Assembly: GCA_964577115.1 (NCBI GenBank)
Contig: CAZNXJ010000005.1
Coordinates: 62,001 to 126,000, forward strand
Length of the DNA: 64,000 bases
DNA from: CAZNXJ01 sp964577115
GTDB lineage: Bacteria > Planctomycetota > Planctomycetia > Pirellulales > Pirellulaceae
Reading direction: 5' to 3'
A program made the position numbers and the translations under genes. Below, piece after piece: positions 35,040 through 43,286 of the stretch. Numbering within the stretch: position 1 is the stretch's first letter; each line of letters opens with the position of its first letter. The notes under the pieces are model-generated. The model was given only the letters and a program-made list of their open reading frames with translations, did not search any database and had not been told where the DNA came from.

Positions 35040-36245
35040 CTAGGCAGGCTTTAGTTCGGCGCGAAGTCGCTCAATTAGCAGCCGAGTACGCTCGTCGGTC
35101 AGGTGTAGCGGATTGATCACGAGCTGCTCGTTATCAAGCTTCCAGTGCCCAACCTGAATCGGGGGATCCCCTTGTCGCAAGCGGCGACAAACTTCGAAGG
35201 CCGATCGGCCGAGGGAGTGTGGATCGAGAGTTAATGTGAGTAGCGGCAGCGCACCGGCATCGCTGAGAACCTCGATGTGGCTGGTCACTGGCAAACCGTG
35301 AAGCGCCGAAGCGATGTCCTGGAGATGCATAAGGAGCCGCTGGTTTTCGCGCTCATAGGCCCCCGACACAAACTGTTCGAGTGCCGTCAGCAAGGCGACG
35401 ATCTGCTCCTTCGAAACTTTGAGCGCTCGGCCAATGCCGTGCCGTGGGAATCCGCGAAGCCTGGTCAGATCGACGAGTTCGGCGGGCGGCGTCCAGAGCT
35501 GCCGGTGGTCGTCCATGTCGAGCATCTGTAGAGCGGCAGCCCCAACGAGTTCGCGGCGGCCACACAGGATTCCCGTGGCCTGGGGACCGCGAATCGCTTT
35601 GCCACCGCTGAAGGCAACGAGGTCGGCGCCTGCATCGATGAACCTCCGCAGGTTTTCCCGCGGTGGGAGTTCACCAGCGGCATCGACGAGTACGGGGAGA
35701 CCATGCGCATGCGCGCATTCGACGAGTTCTTCGAGAGGCGGCCGCGAGTCGGCACCAGCAACGTACAAGACGCCGGCCGTTTGCGGCCCGAAGGCCGCTT
35801 CGTATTCCCAGGTTTCCACGCGCCGCACGCCGGCGCCGGCGATGACCTCATGAAAGCCGACTTCGCGCAGCCGAGCACCACTTGCGCGAACGGCGTGGTC
35901 GTAGCCGTTCCGCTGCTCGCGCGCGACGACGAGCTCATGGGGAAAGCCGTCGCAGTGGGGCAATTGCTCCATGCGTGCGGCATCGTGGCCCGTGAGAATC
36001 GCGGCGGCCCCGAGCATCAATGCCGCGGCGGCGCCAGAGGTCACCAGGCCGGCTTCCGCGCCGGTGACTTGAGCCAGATAGCGCGACGCCGCGCCTTGGA
36101 GTTCGTCGAGCGGCACGGCATCGTCGGCCGCGGCCGTAAAGGCGGCGAGCGTTTCCGAAGACATCGGTGCTCCGCCCAATCGCGTCACCGCTCCCGAAAC
36201 ATTGATAATCGGCCGAACGCCCCATTTCTCGTAGATGCTCATCAT
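35040..36245 (-). CDS. SelA-like PLP-dependent enzyme
   Basis: A 401-residue fold-type I PLP enzyme of the SelA/aminotransferase class V-like group. It starts IYEKWGVRPIINVSGAVTRLGG, typical of the group. The PLP-binding elements are TSGAAAALMLGAAA (69-82, phosphate-binding turn), VLVDAAGELPP with Asp188, and the Schiff-base lysine Lys216 in AFSGGKAIRGPQ. Homologues include D-glucosaminate-6-phosphate ammonia-lyase (DgaE) and uncharacterised planctomycete proteins. It is not a genuine selenocysteine synthase by context, as no selB or tRNA-Sec is nearby. It lies 6 bases downstream of a methyltransferase gene on the same strand. An amino-sugar or amino-acid beta-elimination or racemisation is likely. 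Confidence 0.83.
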   Translation of the reverse strand: MMSIYEKWGVRPIINVSGAVTRLGGAPMSSETLAAFTAAADDAVPLDELQGAASRYLAQVTGAEAGLVTSGAAAALMLGAAAILTGHDAARMEQLPHCDGFPHELVVAREQRNGYDHAVRASGARLREVGFHEVIAGAGVRRVETWEYEAAFGPQTAGVLYVAGADSRPPLEELVECAHAHGLPVLVDAAGELPPRENLRRFIDAGADLVAFSGGKAIRGPQATGILCGRRELVGAAALQMLDMDDHRQLWTPPAELVDLTRLRGFPRHGIGRALKVSKEQIVALLTALEQFVSGAYERENQRLLMHLQDIASALHGLPVTSHIEVLSDAGALPLLTLTLDPHSLGRSAFEVCRRLRQGDPPIQVGHWKLDNEQLVINPLHLTDERTRLLIERLRAELKPA

Positions 36246-36251
36246 CCTGCT

Positions 36252-36824
36252 TCATTCTTTCTCGGAACTCGAATCGCCGGGCGTACCGAGTTCGGCGCTT
36301 CGCACCATACAACGGATGTCCTCGGCACCATGGCAGATCAGCAGCCGGGCTCCCGGGGGCGCCGTAGCCACAAACAGATCTTCAGTACGCGAAATCATGC
36401 TTGGCCAGCAATAAGTAAAGTAGACGTCGGCCGGCACGCGCAGAGCGAAGTAATCGCCATTGATGAATCGGATGGAAGGCTGGGGCCGGGTAGTACCATC
36501 GGTCGCGGACGGGACCGCTCCGCTGGCAAGGAACTCTTGCCACCATGCACGCGACGCTTCCGTGAGCCGCTCGTCGATTTCCACGCCGACCGCATCGTAT
36601 CCCAGCAGTGCAGCGATGCCGGTGGCGACGCCCATGCCGCTTCCCCACTCGCAGAATCGTCCACGCGGTAAGGCCTGTAGGGCGTCATAGATCGCGCGGT
36701 AGCTGCTCGGCACATAATCAAAGCAGTCAATCTTCTTACCTCGCCGCATCGCCTCTTCGGCAAACTGCACCATCCATTCAGGAATCGGAATCTCACACGG
36801 CGGCATGGGAACTTCTGTCAACAT
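36252..36824 (-). CDS. Class I SAM-dependent methyltransferase-like protein
   Basis: A 190-residue Rossmann-fold methyltransferase. Motif I is CEWGSGMGVATGIAALLGY (about residues 78-96), followed by the acidic ribose-binding VGVEID (99-104). A catalytic-region-like FINGDYFALRVPADVYFTYC follows in place of the usual D/NPPY. The fold is complete but short, with a C-terminal basic/acidic tail (SSSEKE). The ATG at 36824 has GGGAGG 6 bases upstream. It lies directly ahead of the SelA-like gene (6-base gap), so they form a small operon. The substrate cannot be inferred. Confidence 0.78.
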   Translation of the reverse strand: MLTEVPMPPCEIPIPEWMVQFAEEAMRRGKKIDCFDYVPSSYRAIYDALQALPRGRFCEWGSGMGVATGIAALLGYDAVGVEIDERLTEASRAWWQEFLASGAVPSATDGTTRPQPSIRFINGDYFALRVPADVYFTYCWPSMISRTEDLFVATAPPGARLLICHGAEDIRCMVRSAELGTPGDSSSEKE

Positions 36825-36910
36825 CGATCACCTCCCTTTTCCCGATCGCTCCAGTTCTCTACCCATCTAGCGATCCAATTAAATTCCGCATGTCGGGCTG
36901 GCAGCTTATC

Positions 36911-37501
36911 TTACTTTCGCCATCGAGGTACGTAACGCGGTGTGCGGCGCATGTAGCGTTCGTACCGGCGGCCGAATCGTTCACGCAGCGCGAGCTCCTC
37001 GCGTGGCGTGCGAAGGGCCAGGAGCCCAAAAACCGCGAAACCCGCCACGGCCAACCACACATTCGCCGCCATGAGCGCTGTCGCCACCACGAGTAGCAGC
37101 GTGGTCGAATAGTACGGGTGGCGAATGTAACGATAGGGTCCGCTCGTGACGAGCGTATGCTGCCGCCGCACGGCGACGGTGTCGGTCAGATTGGGGCCGA
37201 GTGTGCGGAGGGTCCAGCCGAGGAGCACGAGCGCCACGACACCGATCACGGCACCGGCCGCGCGAATTGCGAACGGCAGTGGAAGCTGCGCCCAGGCGAG
37301 CGCCTCGGGAGCTACCAGGTAGAGTAGCGTCGAAACGAGCAGCACCAGGCCGGAAAGACGAATGCTGATCAGCAGCGCGAGCCCTTCACCGCATCGCGAG
37401 ATGGGCTCGTTGCCGCGCGCTGCCCGGACGCGGTAACGCAGCACGATCGCCAGGCTGGCGACGAACAGCGCGGCTACGGCGATGCGGAAGAATGCATCCA
37501 T
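36911..37501 (-). CDS. Isoprenylcysteine carboxyl methyltransferase-type membrane methyltransferase
   Basis: A 196-residue membrane protein of the ICMT/phospholipid methyltransferase superfamily. About five membrane helices are visible. The SAM-binding signature is TSGPYRYIRHPYYSTTLLLV (about residues 129-148), followed by a hydrophobic helical pair and the C-terminal EELALRERFGRRYERYMRRTPRYVPR, where the Glu and R-Y residues are conserved. Bacterial members methylate phospholipids, small amines or isoprenyl groups; substrate unknown. I chose the ATG at 37501 because upstream in-frame sequence overlaps the adjacent GNAT relic and lacks membrane-protein character. Confidence 0.82.
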   Translation of the reverse strand: MDAFFRIAVAALFVASLAIVLRYRVRAARGNEPISRCGEGLALLISIRLSGLVLLVSTLLYLVAPEALAWAQLPLPFAIRAAGAVIGVVALVLLGWTLRTLGPNLTDTVAVRRQHTLVTSGPYRYIRHPYYSTTLLLVVATALMAANVWLAVAGFAVFGLLALRTPREELALRERFGRRYERYMRRTPRYVPRWRK

Positions 37502-37526
37502 CACGTCTATGGCGGCGCGAGCCGAT

Positions 37527-38020
37527 TCAACTTGTAACCAATTGCTTGCAGTACAGTACGCGTTCTCCGCCGATGCAATAGACGTCAGGTATCCGCGCAA
37601 GCTCGTGGCACCCGGCCCGCTAGTACAGTCGTCGAGCTGCTTCGTAGTCGGCTCGCCCCGACGTTTCTATTAGCAGTTGATGCCCACCCCGCGCGGGGAT
37701 GTCGGCTTCAACGGCTTCGAGCATTCGTGGGCCGATGTCGGCGTGCTGGACCTGCGGATGCACGACGATCCAGTACAGGCCATACGTTCCCTGCGTGAGC
37801 GGCACCTGGCCGTAACACGCAAAACCGACCAGTTTTCCCGAACGCTCCCCCACCAATGCCAGGTAAGGATCCGCCGTCTCGGGCTTCGCAGCGCATCGCG
37901 AACGACCTCCCTACCGACACGAATTTCCCTGTCGGAAAACGTCGGCCGGTTCGCGGCGAACATTGCGGCCAGTCCGTCAACGTCGGCCTGCCGTAACCCG
38001 CGTACGTGCAAGGAATCCAT
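37527..38020 (-). pseudogene. Broken GNAT-family N-acetyltransferase gene
   Basis: The frame from the ATG at 38020 reads like a GNAT protein up to about residue 45 (DSLHVRGLRQADVDGLAAMF, then VGREVVRDALR). A one-base shift near 37885 is needed to continue with PETADPYLALVGERSGKLVG, YGLYWIVVHPQVQHADIGPR, LLIETSGRADYEAARRLY. That frame then meets TAG and resumes in frame with RAGCHELARIPDVY to a TGA at 37529-37527. The last stretch is the normal GNAT C-terminus (RAGF-type motif). So one frameshift and one nonsense codon break the gene. Sequencing error is possible for the frameshift, less so for both. Confidence 0.82.
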
Positions 38021-38240
38021 TCGTCTGTAGTCCTGTTTTTCACCCGGTGCACACCGGAACCGCGATCGTCGTTCACTGGGCGAAGCCGGGTGGGATCAGT
38101 TTGGCCGACGCGAGAACAGGTGGGAAGCCGCGGCGGGAACATTTGCTGATGGGTAGGACGTTGTGCGACGAGACAACAAGTATCACCGCGCACCACCTGC
38201 CGCGTGCCTTGCGACACCAAAGATGCTCGGAGGCCGACGG

Positions 38241-38271
38241 TTGCATGCGGCGTAAGCTCCTGTGGTACACT
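38241..38271 (+). promoter_or_regulatory. Promoter-like site before the DUF1549/DUF1553 gene
   Basis: TTGCAT (38241-38246), a 19-base spacer and the extended -10 element TGGTACACT (38263-38271). GGGAGGG (38272-38278) follows at once. The start codon is 28 bases further downstream. Confidence 0.45.
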
Positions 38272-38298
38272 GGGAGGGCCTTCCTTCCATGGTGAAAC

Positions 38299-40680
38299 AT
38301 GGTCCCGCCAATGAATCACGCCTTCCGCCTATTCGGCCTGCTGACCGTCGTCCTTGGTGTTGCCATCGCCTGCTCTTGGCAAACGGCAGCATGCGCCGCG
38401 GAGCCAGACGAGAGCGGGCAGCGTGCAGAGCTGGAATTCTTTGAAAAGCGCGTGCGCCCCTTGCTGCACGAGCGGTGTCTCGATTGCCATTCGCATTCCG
38501 CCGGGAGCGTCGAAAGCGAACTATCGCTCGACGGGCGTGACGACCTGCTGCGCGGCGGCAACCGCGGGCCGGCCGTCGTACCTGGCCAACCCGAGGCCAG
38601 CCTGCTGATCGAGGCAGTACGATACACGAACGTCGACCTGCAAATGCCGCCCGAAGGGAAGCTATCCGATCAAGAGATCGAAATCCTGGTCGAATGGGTG
38701 CGGCGCGGTGCAGTAGCGCCCGCCGCTTCGGTATCGGCCGCCGAACGTCCCGGGATCGATTGGGAAACCGCACGGCGGTTCTGGGCCTTTCAGCCGCTTC
38801 GCGCCGTCGATGTGCCGACCGTTCAGCAAGGAGAGTGGGTGCGCCGCCGCATAGACCATTTCGTCCTCGCTCGGCTCGAACAGGCTCAACTCTCCCCACG
38901 CCCCGAAGCCGATCGCCGGCAACTGATTCGCCGCGTCACTTTCGACCTGATCGGACTTCCGCCATCGCCCGAAGAAGTGGAAGCGTTTGTAAATAATCCC
39001 GCGCCGGATGCCTACGAGCGTCTGGTAGAGCGGCTGCTCAGTCGCCCGGAATACGGGGAACGCTGGGCCCGCTTCTGGCTCGACCTGGCCCGCTACACGG
39101 ACGAAACACCGGACTGGCTGCTATCCGCCGAGCGAGCCTGGCTGTATCGCGATTGGGTAATCCGAGCGTTGAACGACGACATGCCGTACGATCGGTTCGT
39201 CAAGCTCCAGATCGCCGCCGACTTTCTCGAGGATGCTCGGCCCGAAGACATCGCGGCGCTCGGCTTCCTGGGACTCAACCCCACGCACTGGAAAGAATTG
39301 CAGCTCGCGCCGGCTCTGATCGAACAGGTCGTGGCGGAAGAGTGGGACGAGCAGATTGATGCTTTTTCGCGAACGTTCCTCGGCCTGACCGTTTCGTGTG
39401 CGCGGTGCCACGATCACAAGTTCGACCCGATTTCGATGCACGACTACTACGCCCTGGCCGGCGTGTTCGCGAGCATCCAGCAGACCGACCGGCCGCTCCT
39501 GCCGCGAGACATGGCCGAACGGGCGATGGCCGCGCGCGACGAGCTGCGTGCGCTCGAGGAGGAGCTTAAAAAGCTCGGCGAAGATAAGAAAGCGGAAGCC
39601 GATGCGCTGCGGGAAAAGATCGACGCTCTCCGAGCGGCTCATCCCGAGCTTGCGGAGCCGTGGGCTCACGCCGTCATCGAAGCCGCCGTGTTTGTGTTGC
39701 CGGATGGAGAAGACCATACGAAAGTCGAGTACCGACCGGGCGTCGTCCAGGACTTACCGATTTTCCTCCGCGGCAACCCGTCAAATCACGGCCCCGTCGT
39801 CCCGCGCCGCTACTTGCAAGTGTTCTCGTCGGAAACGCCGCCTCCGTTCACCGAGGGCAGCGGGCGCCGTGAACTGGCCGAGGCGCTGTTTGCCGAATCG
39901 GGGGCGCTCGCGGCGCGCGTGATGGTCAACCGCGTTTGGCATCAGCATTTTGGCAGTGGTATTGTGCGAACGCCGAGCGATTTCGGGACGCAAGGTGATC
40001 CGCCGACACATCCGGAACTACTCGAGGATCTCGCGTCGCGCTTCGTTCGTGAGGGCTGGTCGCTGAAGTGGCTGCACCGCGAGCTGGTGCTCTCCGCCAC
40101 ATATCGCCAGTCCAGCGCCATCGATCCAGCCGGCCAGCAGCTCGATCCCGATAACCGCCTGCTCTGGCGCATGCACCGCAAACGGCTCGATGTCGAATGC
40201 TGGCGAGATGCGATGCTGACAGCTTCCGGTCATCTCGAACGGCGCATGTACGGTCCTTCCCAGGATCTGAATGACCCGGCTCACCGGCGCCGAACGTTGT
40301 ACGGGCGTATTGGACGTCATGAGATGAACATGGTGCTGCGGCTGTTCGACGTGCCCGAGCCCTCGGCGCACAGTCCCGCTCGCCAGCTGACAACAACGCC
40401 TCTTCAGCAACTATTCGTGCTAAACGGCCCGTTGATGGACCAGCAGAGCAGGGCACTGGCCGAACGCATTTTCGCTGAGCTGCCCGAGGGCCCACGTGAG
40501 CAGCGCGTCCATTACTGCCACGAGCTCCTGTTCGCTCGTCCGGCAAGCGCATTGGAATTGCAGCTAGCCGGCGAGTTTCTCGATCGCTTCGAGAACGAAG
40601 TGCAGCTTGACCCCATGCAAGCATGGCGGCACTATATCCACGCCTTACTCGGATCGAACGAGATGATGTTCCTCGACTAA
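38299..40680 (+). CDS. PSD1 cytochrome c / DUF1549 / DUF1553 protein
   Basis: A 793-residue exported protein with the three-part architecture typical of planctomycetes. After a signal peptide (FRLFGLLTVVLGVAIACSWQ, cleavage near ACAAE) comes a PSD1 cytochrome c-like domain with heme-binding CLDCH (Cys60, Cys63, His64) and the distal RYTNVDLQMPPEGKLSD. DUF1549 follows (FVLARLEQAQLSPRPEADRR, then ERWARFWLDLARYTDE, then SCARCHDHKFDPISMHDYY, which has another CxxCH). A coiled segment (about 410-440, rich in Glu/Lys) leads to DUF1553 (RVMVNRVWHQHFGSGIVRTP, then TPLQQLFVLNGPLMDQQS). It is followed by DUF1501, the usual partner. These pairs are thought to act at the surface, perhaps in polysaccharide use or redox chemistry, but function is unproved. 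No start has a perfectly spaced ribosome site. Confidence 0.92.
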   Translation: MVPPMNHAFRLFGLLTVVLGVAIACSWQTAACAAEPDESGQRAELEFFEKRVRPLLHERCLDCHSHSAGSVESELSLDGRDDLLRGGNRGPAVVPGQPEASLLIEAVRYTNVDLQMPPEGKLSDQEIEILVEWVRRGAVAPAASVSAAERPGIDWETARRFWAFQPLRAVDVPTVQQGEWVRRRIDHFVLARLEQAQLSPRPEADRRQLIRRVTFDLIGLPPSPEEVEAFVNNPAPDAYERLVERLLSRPEYGERWARFWLDLARYTDETPDWLLSAERAWLYRDWVIRALNDDMPYDRFVKLQIAADFLEDARPEDIAALGFLGLNPTHWKELQLAPALIEQVVAEEWDEQIDAFSRTFLGLTVSCARCHDHKFDPISMHDYYALAGVFASIQQTDRPLLPRDMAERAMAARDELRALEEELKKLGEDKKAEADALREKIDALRAAHPELAEPWAHAVIEAAVFVLPDGEDHTKVEYRPGVVQDLPIFLRGNPSNHGPVVPRRYLQVFSSETPPPFTEGSGRRELAEALFAESGALAARVMVNRVWHQHFGSGIVRTPSDFGTQGDPPTHPELLEDLASRFVREGWSLKWLHRELVLSATYRQSSAIDPAGQQLDPDNRLLWRMHRKRLDVECWRDAMLTASGHLERRMYGPSQDLNDPAHRRRTLYGRIGRHEMNMVLRLFDVPEPSAHSPARQLTTTPLQQLFVLNGPLMDQQSRALAERIFAELPEGPREQRVHYCHELLFARPASALELQLAGEFLDRFENEVQLDPMQAWRHYIHALLGSNEMMFLD

Positions 40681-40710
40681 CCTGCCGAAATATTTCTCGG
40701 TTACTCGCCC

Positions 40711-40739
40711 CATTCGTACTGTTCGTGTCATTCGTCGTT
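40711..40739 (+). repeat. GGAT-type repeat, degenerate copy D
   Basis: CATTCGTACTGTTCGTGTCA and the following bases to CGTCGTT resemble one arm of the palindromic repeat (CATCCGTG units about every ten bases ending in GGTT). Only one arm is recognisable. It lies in the 103-base gap between the DUF1553 stop and the DUF1501 start. Confidence 0.45.
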
Positions 40740-40783
40740 CCCCCCTACAAAAACCGGCCAAACCCAACCTCCTGGAGAACGCC

Positions 40784-42208
40784 TTGGCTATGGCCCGACG
40801 CTACTCGAAGGAAATTCGTGAAACGCTGGAGCTACTTCGTGGGACGCCGATCAGCCGCCGCGAGATGATTCGGCGTTTGGGGGGAGGCTTGGGAGCCGTG
40901 GGGCTCGGCAGTTTGCTCGCCGAGCCGGCCAAGGCTGCGACGCGGCAGCCACACTTCACGCCGCGCGCGAAGCGAGTCATCCATTTGTTCATGAACGGGG
41001 GGCCGTTCGGCGTAGACCTGTTCGATCCCAAGCCGCTCATCGCCAAGTACGAAGGCCAGCGTCCGGAAGCGGTGCAGTTGCGTACCGAGCGGCGGACGGC
41101 CGGACTGATGCCCTCGCCGTTCCGCTTCGAGCCGCGCGGGCAGAGCGGAGTGCCGGTCAGCGAATTACTGCCCGAGACGGCTCGCCACATCGACGATATC
41201 TGTGTACTGCGCAGCGTCTATACCGATAACCCAAACCACGGTCCCGCGCTGCTGCTAATGAACAACGGCACCATCTCGCCCACGCGACCCTCGATGGGTT
41301 CGTGGTGTTTTTACGGCCTGGGAAGCGAAAACGAGAGTTTGCCCGGCTACGTGGTGCTCTGTCCCGGCCGGCCCGTCCGGTTTTCGATTCTTTGGACGAG
41401 CGGCTTTTTGCCTGGTGAGTTCCAGGGCACGTATATCAATCATTCGGACTTGAACCCCGAGAAGCTCATCCCGTACCTGCATAACTCGACGACCACAGTC
41501 GAAGCGCAGCGTCTTCAGGTGGAATTGATGCGGCGGATTAACCAGGAGCATCTCGCCGAACGCGGTGCGGATAGCATGCTGGAAGCTCGCCTTCAGTCCA
41601 TGGAGACCGCGTTCCGCATGCAATTCGCGGCCACCGATGCGTTCGATATCGAGCAGGAACCCGCAGCCGTGCGCGAGGCGTATGGGCCCGGCCATTTCGC
41701 AAATGGCTGCTTGCTGGCTCGGCGGTTGGTCGAACGCGGAGTGCGTTTCACGCAGGTTTACTTTGGCGACGGCCAACCCTGGGATACGCATACCAACCAC
41801 AACGAACAAACTCGGCGGTTGTGCGGCGAGATCGATCGGCCCATCGCCGCGCTGCTCGGCGACCTAAAAAGCCGCGGGTTGCTCGAAGAAACGCTCGTAA
41901 TCTGGGGTGGCGAGTTTGGGCGCACTCCGACGTCAGAAATCTCGGCAGCGACTGGCGGTCGTGATCACAACCATTACGGCTTCACCATGTGGATGGCGGG
42001 CGGCGGCATCCGTGGCGGCATGACCTATGGCGAAACCGACGAGTTCGGGTTCCGGGCCGTCAAAGACCGAGTCCACATCCATGATTTGCACGCCACGCTG
42101 CTGCATGTGCTCGGCTTCGATCACGAGCGGCTTACCTATCGCTACGCGGGGCGCGACTTCCGCCTGACGGATGTCGCCGGGCGCGTGCTGCACGACATCC
42201 TTGCCTGA
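40784..42208 (+). CDS. DUF1501 family protein paired with the DUF1549/DUF1553 gene
   Basis: A 474-residue DUF1501 protein of the longer-headed kind. The N-terminus has a Tat-like signal (SRREMIRRLGGGLGAVGLGS, then SLLAEPAKA). Motifs are VIHLFMNGGPFGVDLFDPKP, CVLRSVYTDNPNHGPALLLM, LPGYVVLCPGRPVR, RFTQVYFGDGQPWDTHTNHN and IWGGEFGRTPTSE, all conserved in the family, with the acidic and His residues expected of an alkaline-phosphatase/sulfatase-like fold. The TTG at 40784 has GGAG 6 bases upstream; an ATG at 40790 is 12 bases away and is the alternative. It forms the standard two-gene unit with the preceding gene; the mannonate dehydratase gene follows after 65 bases. Confidence 0.9.
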   Translation: MAMARRYSKEIRETLELLRGTPISRREMIRRLGGGLGAVGLGSLLAEPAKAATRQPHFTPRAKRVIHLFMNGGPFGVDLFDPKPLIAKYEGQRPEAVQLRTERRTAGLMPSPFRFEPRGQSGVPVSELLPETARHIDDICVLRSVYTDNPNHGPALLLMNNGTISPTRPSMGSWCFYGLGSENESLPGYVVLCPGRPVRFSILWTSGFLPGEFQGTYINHSDLNPEKLIPYLHNSTTTVEAQRLQVELMRRINQEHLAERGADSMLEARLQSMETAFRMQFAATDAFDIEQEPAAVREAYGPGHFANGCLLARRLVERGVRFTQVYFGDGQPWDTHTNHNEQTRRLCGEIDRPIAALLGDLKSRGLLEETLVIWGGEFGRTPTSEISAATGGRDHNHYGFTMWMAGGGIRGGMTYGETDEFGFRAVKDRVHIHDLHATLLHVLGFDHERLTYRYAGRDFRLTDVAGRVLHDILA

Positions 42209-42273
42209 AGCCCGCACGCAGCTCGTCCATTTCCGCTACCGCCTCCGAATCTCCGCCTTAGGACGTCCGGCGC

Positions 42274-43230
42274 ATGCGCATCGCCTCGGTACTCACGCCG
42301 CTCTCGCCCCAGAACCTACAGCTCGCTGCGCAGTGCGGCGTAGAAGAAATCGTCTGCCGCTATCCGGGTCCCGAGCTCAGGGACCTGCAGCGTATCGCGG
42401 CGCTCGTCAAAGACTTCGGCATGAAGCTTGGCATCGTCGAAGGCTACTTGCCAATGGAGGCGCTCAAATTCGGGCGGGATGACGGCCGCGAAATCGAGCT
42501 GCTCAAGACCTTGATCCGCGCCATGGCGGACGTCGGTGTGCCCTTGCTGTGTTACAACTTCATGGCCGGCACGGATTGGGTGCGAACCCAGCTCGCAGCC
42601 CGCGAGCGCGGCGGAGCGCTCGTAACGGGCTTCGACCTGGCGGAGGCTCAACGAGCCGTCTCGCTAAACGCGAGCGCGCAGGACATCTCCGAGGATCGTA
42701 TCGCGGCTCCGCAGCTGTGGGACAACCTCCAGCGGATGCTCGAACAGCTTGTCCCCGTTGCCGAGGCCTGCGGCGTCACGCTGGCCATGCACCCCGATGA
42801 CCCGCCGCTCCCCGAGTTCATGGGGAAGGCGCGCATCATGAACACGGTGGAAAGTTTCGAGCGTCTCGTCGAGCTGGTTCCGAGCCCGGCGAATGGGATC
42901 TGCTTTTGCCAAGGTACGTTCGCCGAGATGGGTGTCGACATCCCCAAAGCGATCCGGCGTTTGGGACCGCATATCAAGTATGTTCACTTCCGCGACATTC
43001 GCGGAACATGCGAATCGTTCGTCGAAACATTTCATGACAATGGGCAAACGGACATGGTGGCCGCCATGCAGGCGTACGCCGAAATCGGCTTCAAAGGTCC
43101 CATGCGCCCCGACCACGTACCACAGCTCGTCGGAGAAGAGGACGGCGAACCGGGCTACACCATGCTCGGCCGGCTGTTTGCATTCGGCTACATGCGTGGA
43201 CTGATCCAAGCCGTTCGGCCGCGAAGTTAG
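42274..43230 (+). CDS. uxuA: Mannonate dehydratase
   Basis: UxuA dehydrates D-mannonate to 2-keto-3-deoxy-D-gluconate in hexuronate breakdown. The 318-residue product has the family's metal-site and substrate motifs in order: LAMHPDDPPLPEFMGKARIM, ICFCQGTFAEMGVD, IKYVHFRDIRGT, ETFHDNGQTDM and GPMRPDHVPQL. The Cys in FCQGT and the His residues in HPDDPP, YVHFRD and PDHVP are the metal ligands of the family. It is shorter than E. coli UxuA (394 residues) but matches the compact type. KDPG aldolase at 52586-53233 could act two steps later after KdgK, which is not in the window. It follows DUF1501 and precedes an Nramp-like transporter by 56 bases, so cotranscription is likely. Confidence 0.9.
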   Translation: MRIASVLTPLSPQNLQLAAQCGVEEIVCRYPGPELRDLQRIAALVKDFGMKLGIVEGYLPMEALKFGRDDGREIELLKTLIRAMADVGVPLLCYNFMAGTDWVRTQLAARERGGALVTGFDLAEAQRAVSLNASAQDISEDRIAAPQLWDNLQRMLEQLVPVAEACGVTLAMHPDDPPLPEFMGKARIMNTVESFERLVELVPSPANGICFCQGTFAEMGVDIPKAIRRLGPHIKYVHFRDIRGTCESFVETFHDNGQTDMVAAMQAYAEIGFKGPMRPDHVPQLVGEEDGEPGYTMLGRLFAFGYMRGLIQAVRPRS

Positions 43231-43286
43231 AGCGGGCCGGTCATCTGCGTTGATTGCGTTATGACGCTTTGAGAGGAACCTATCGC

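Noticed and set aside
35040..36824. Selenocysteine system suggested by the SelA-like protein.
   Set aside because: No selB or tRNA-Sec is visible nearby, and the sequence fits the SelA-like amino-sugar/amino-acid lyase group better.
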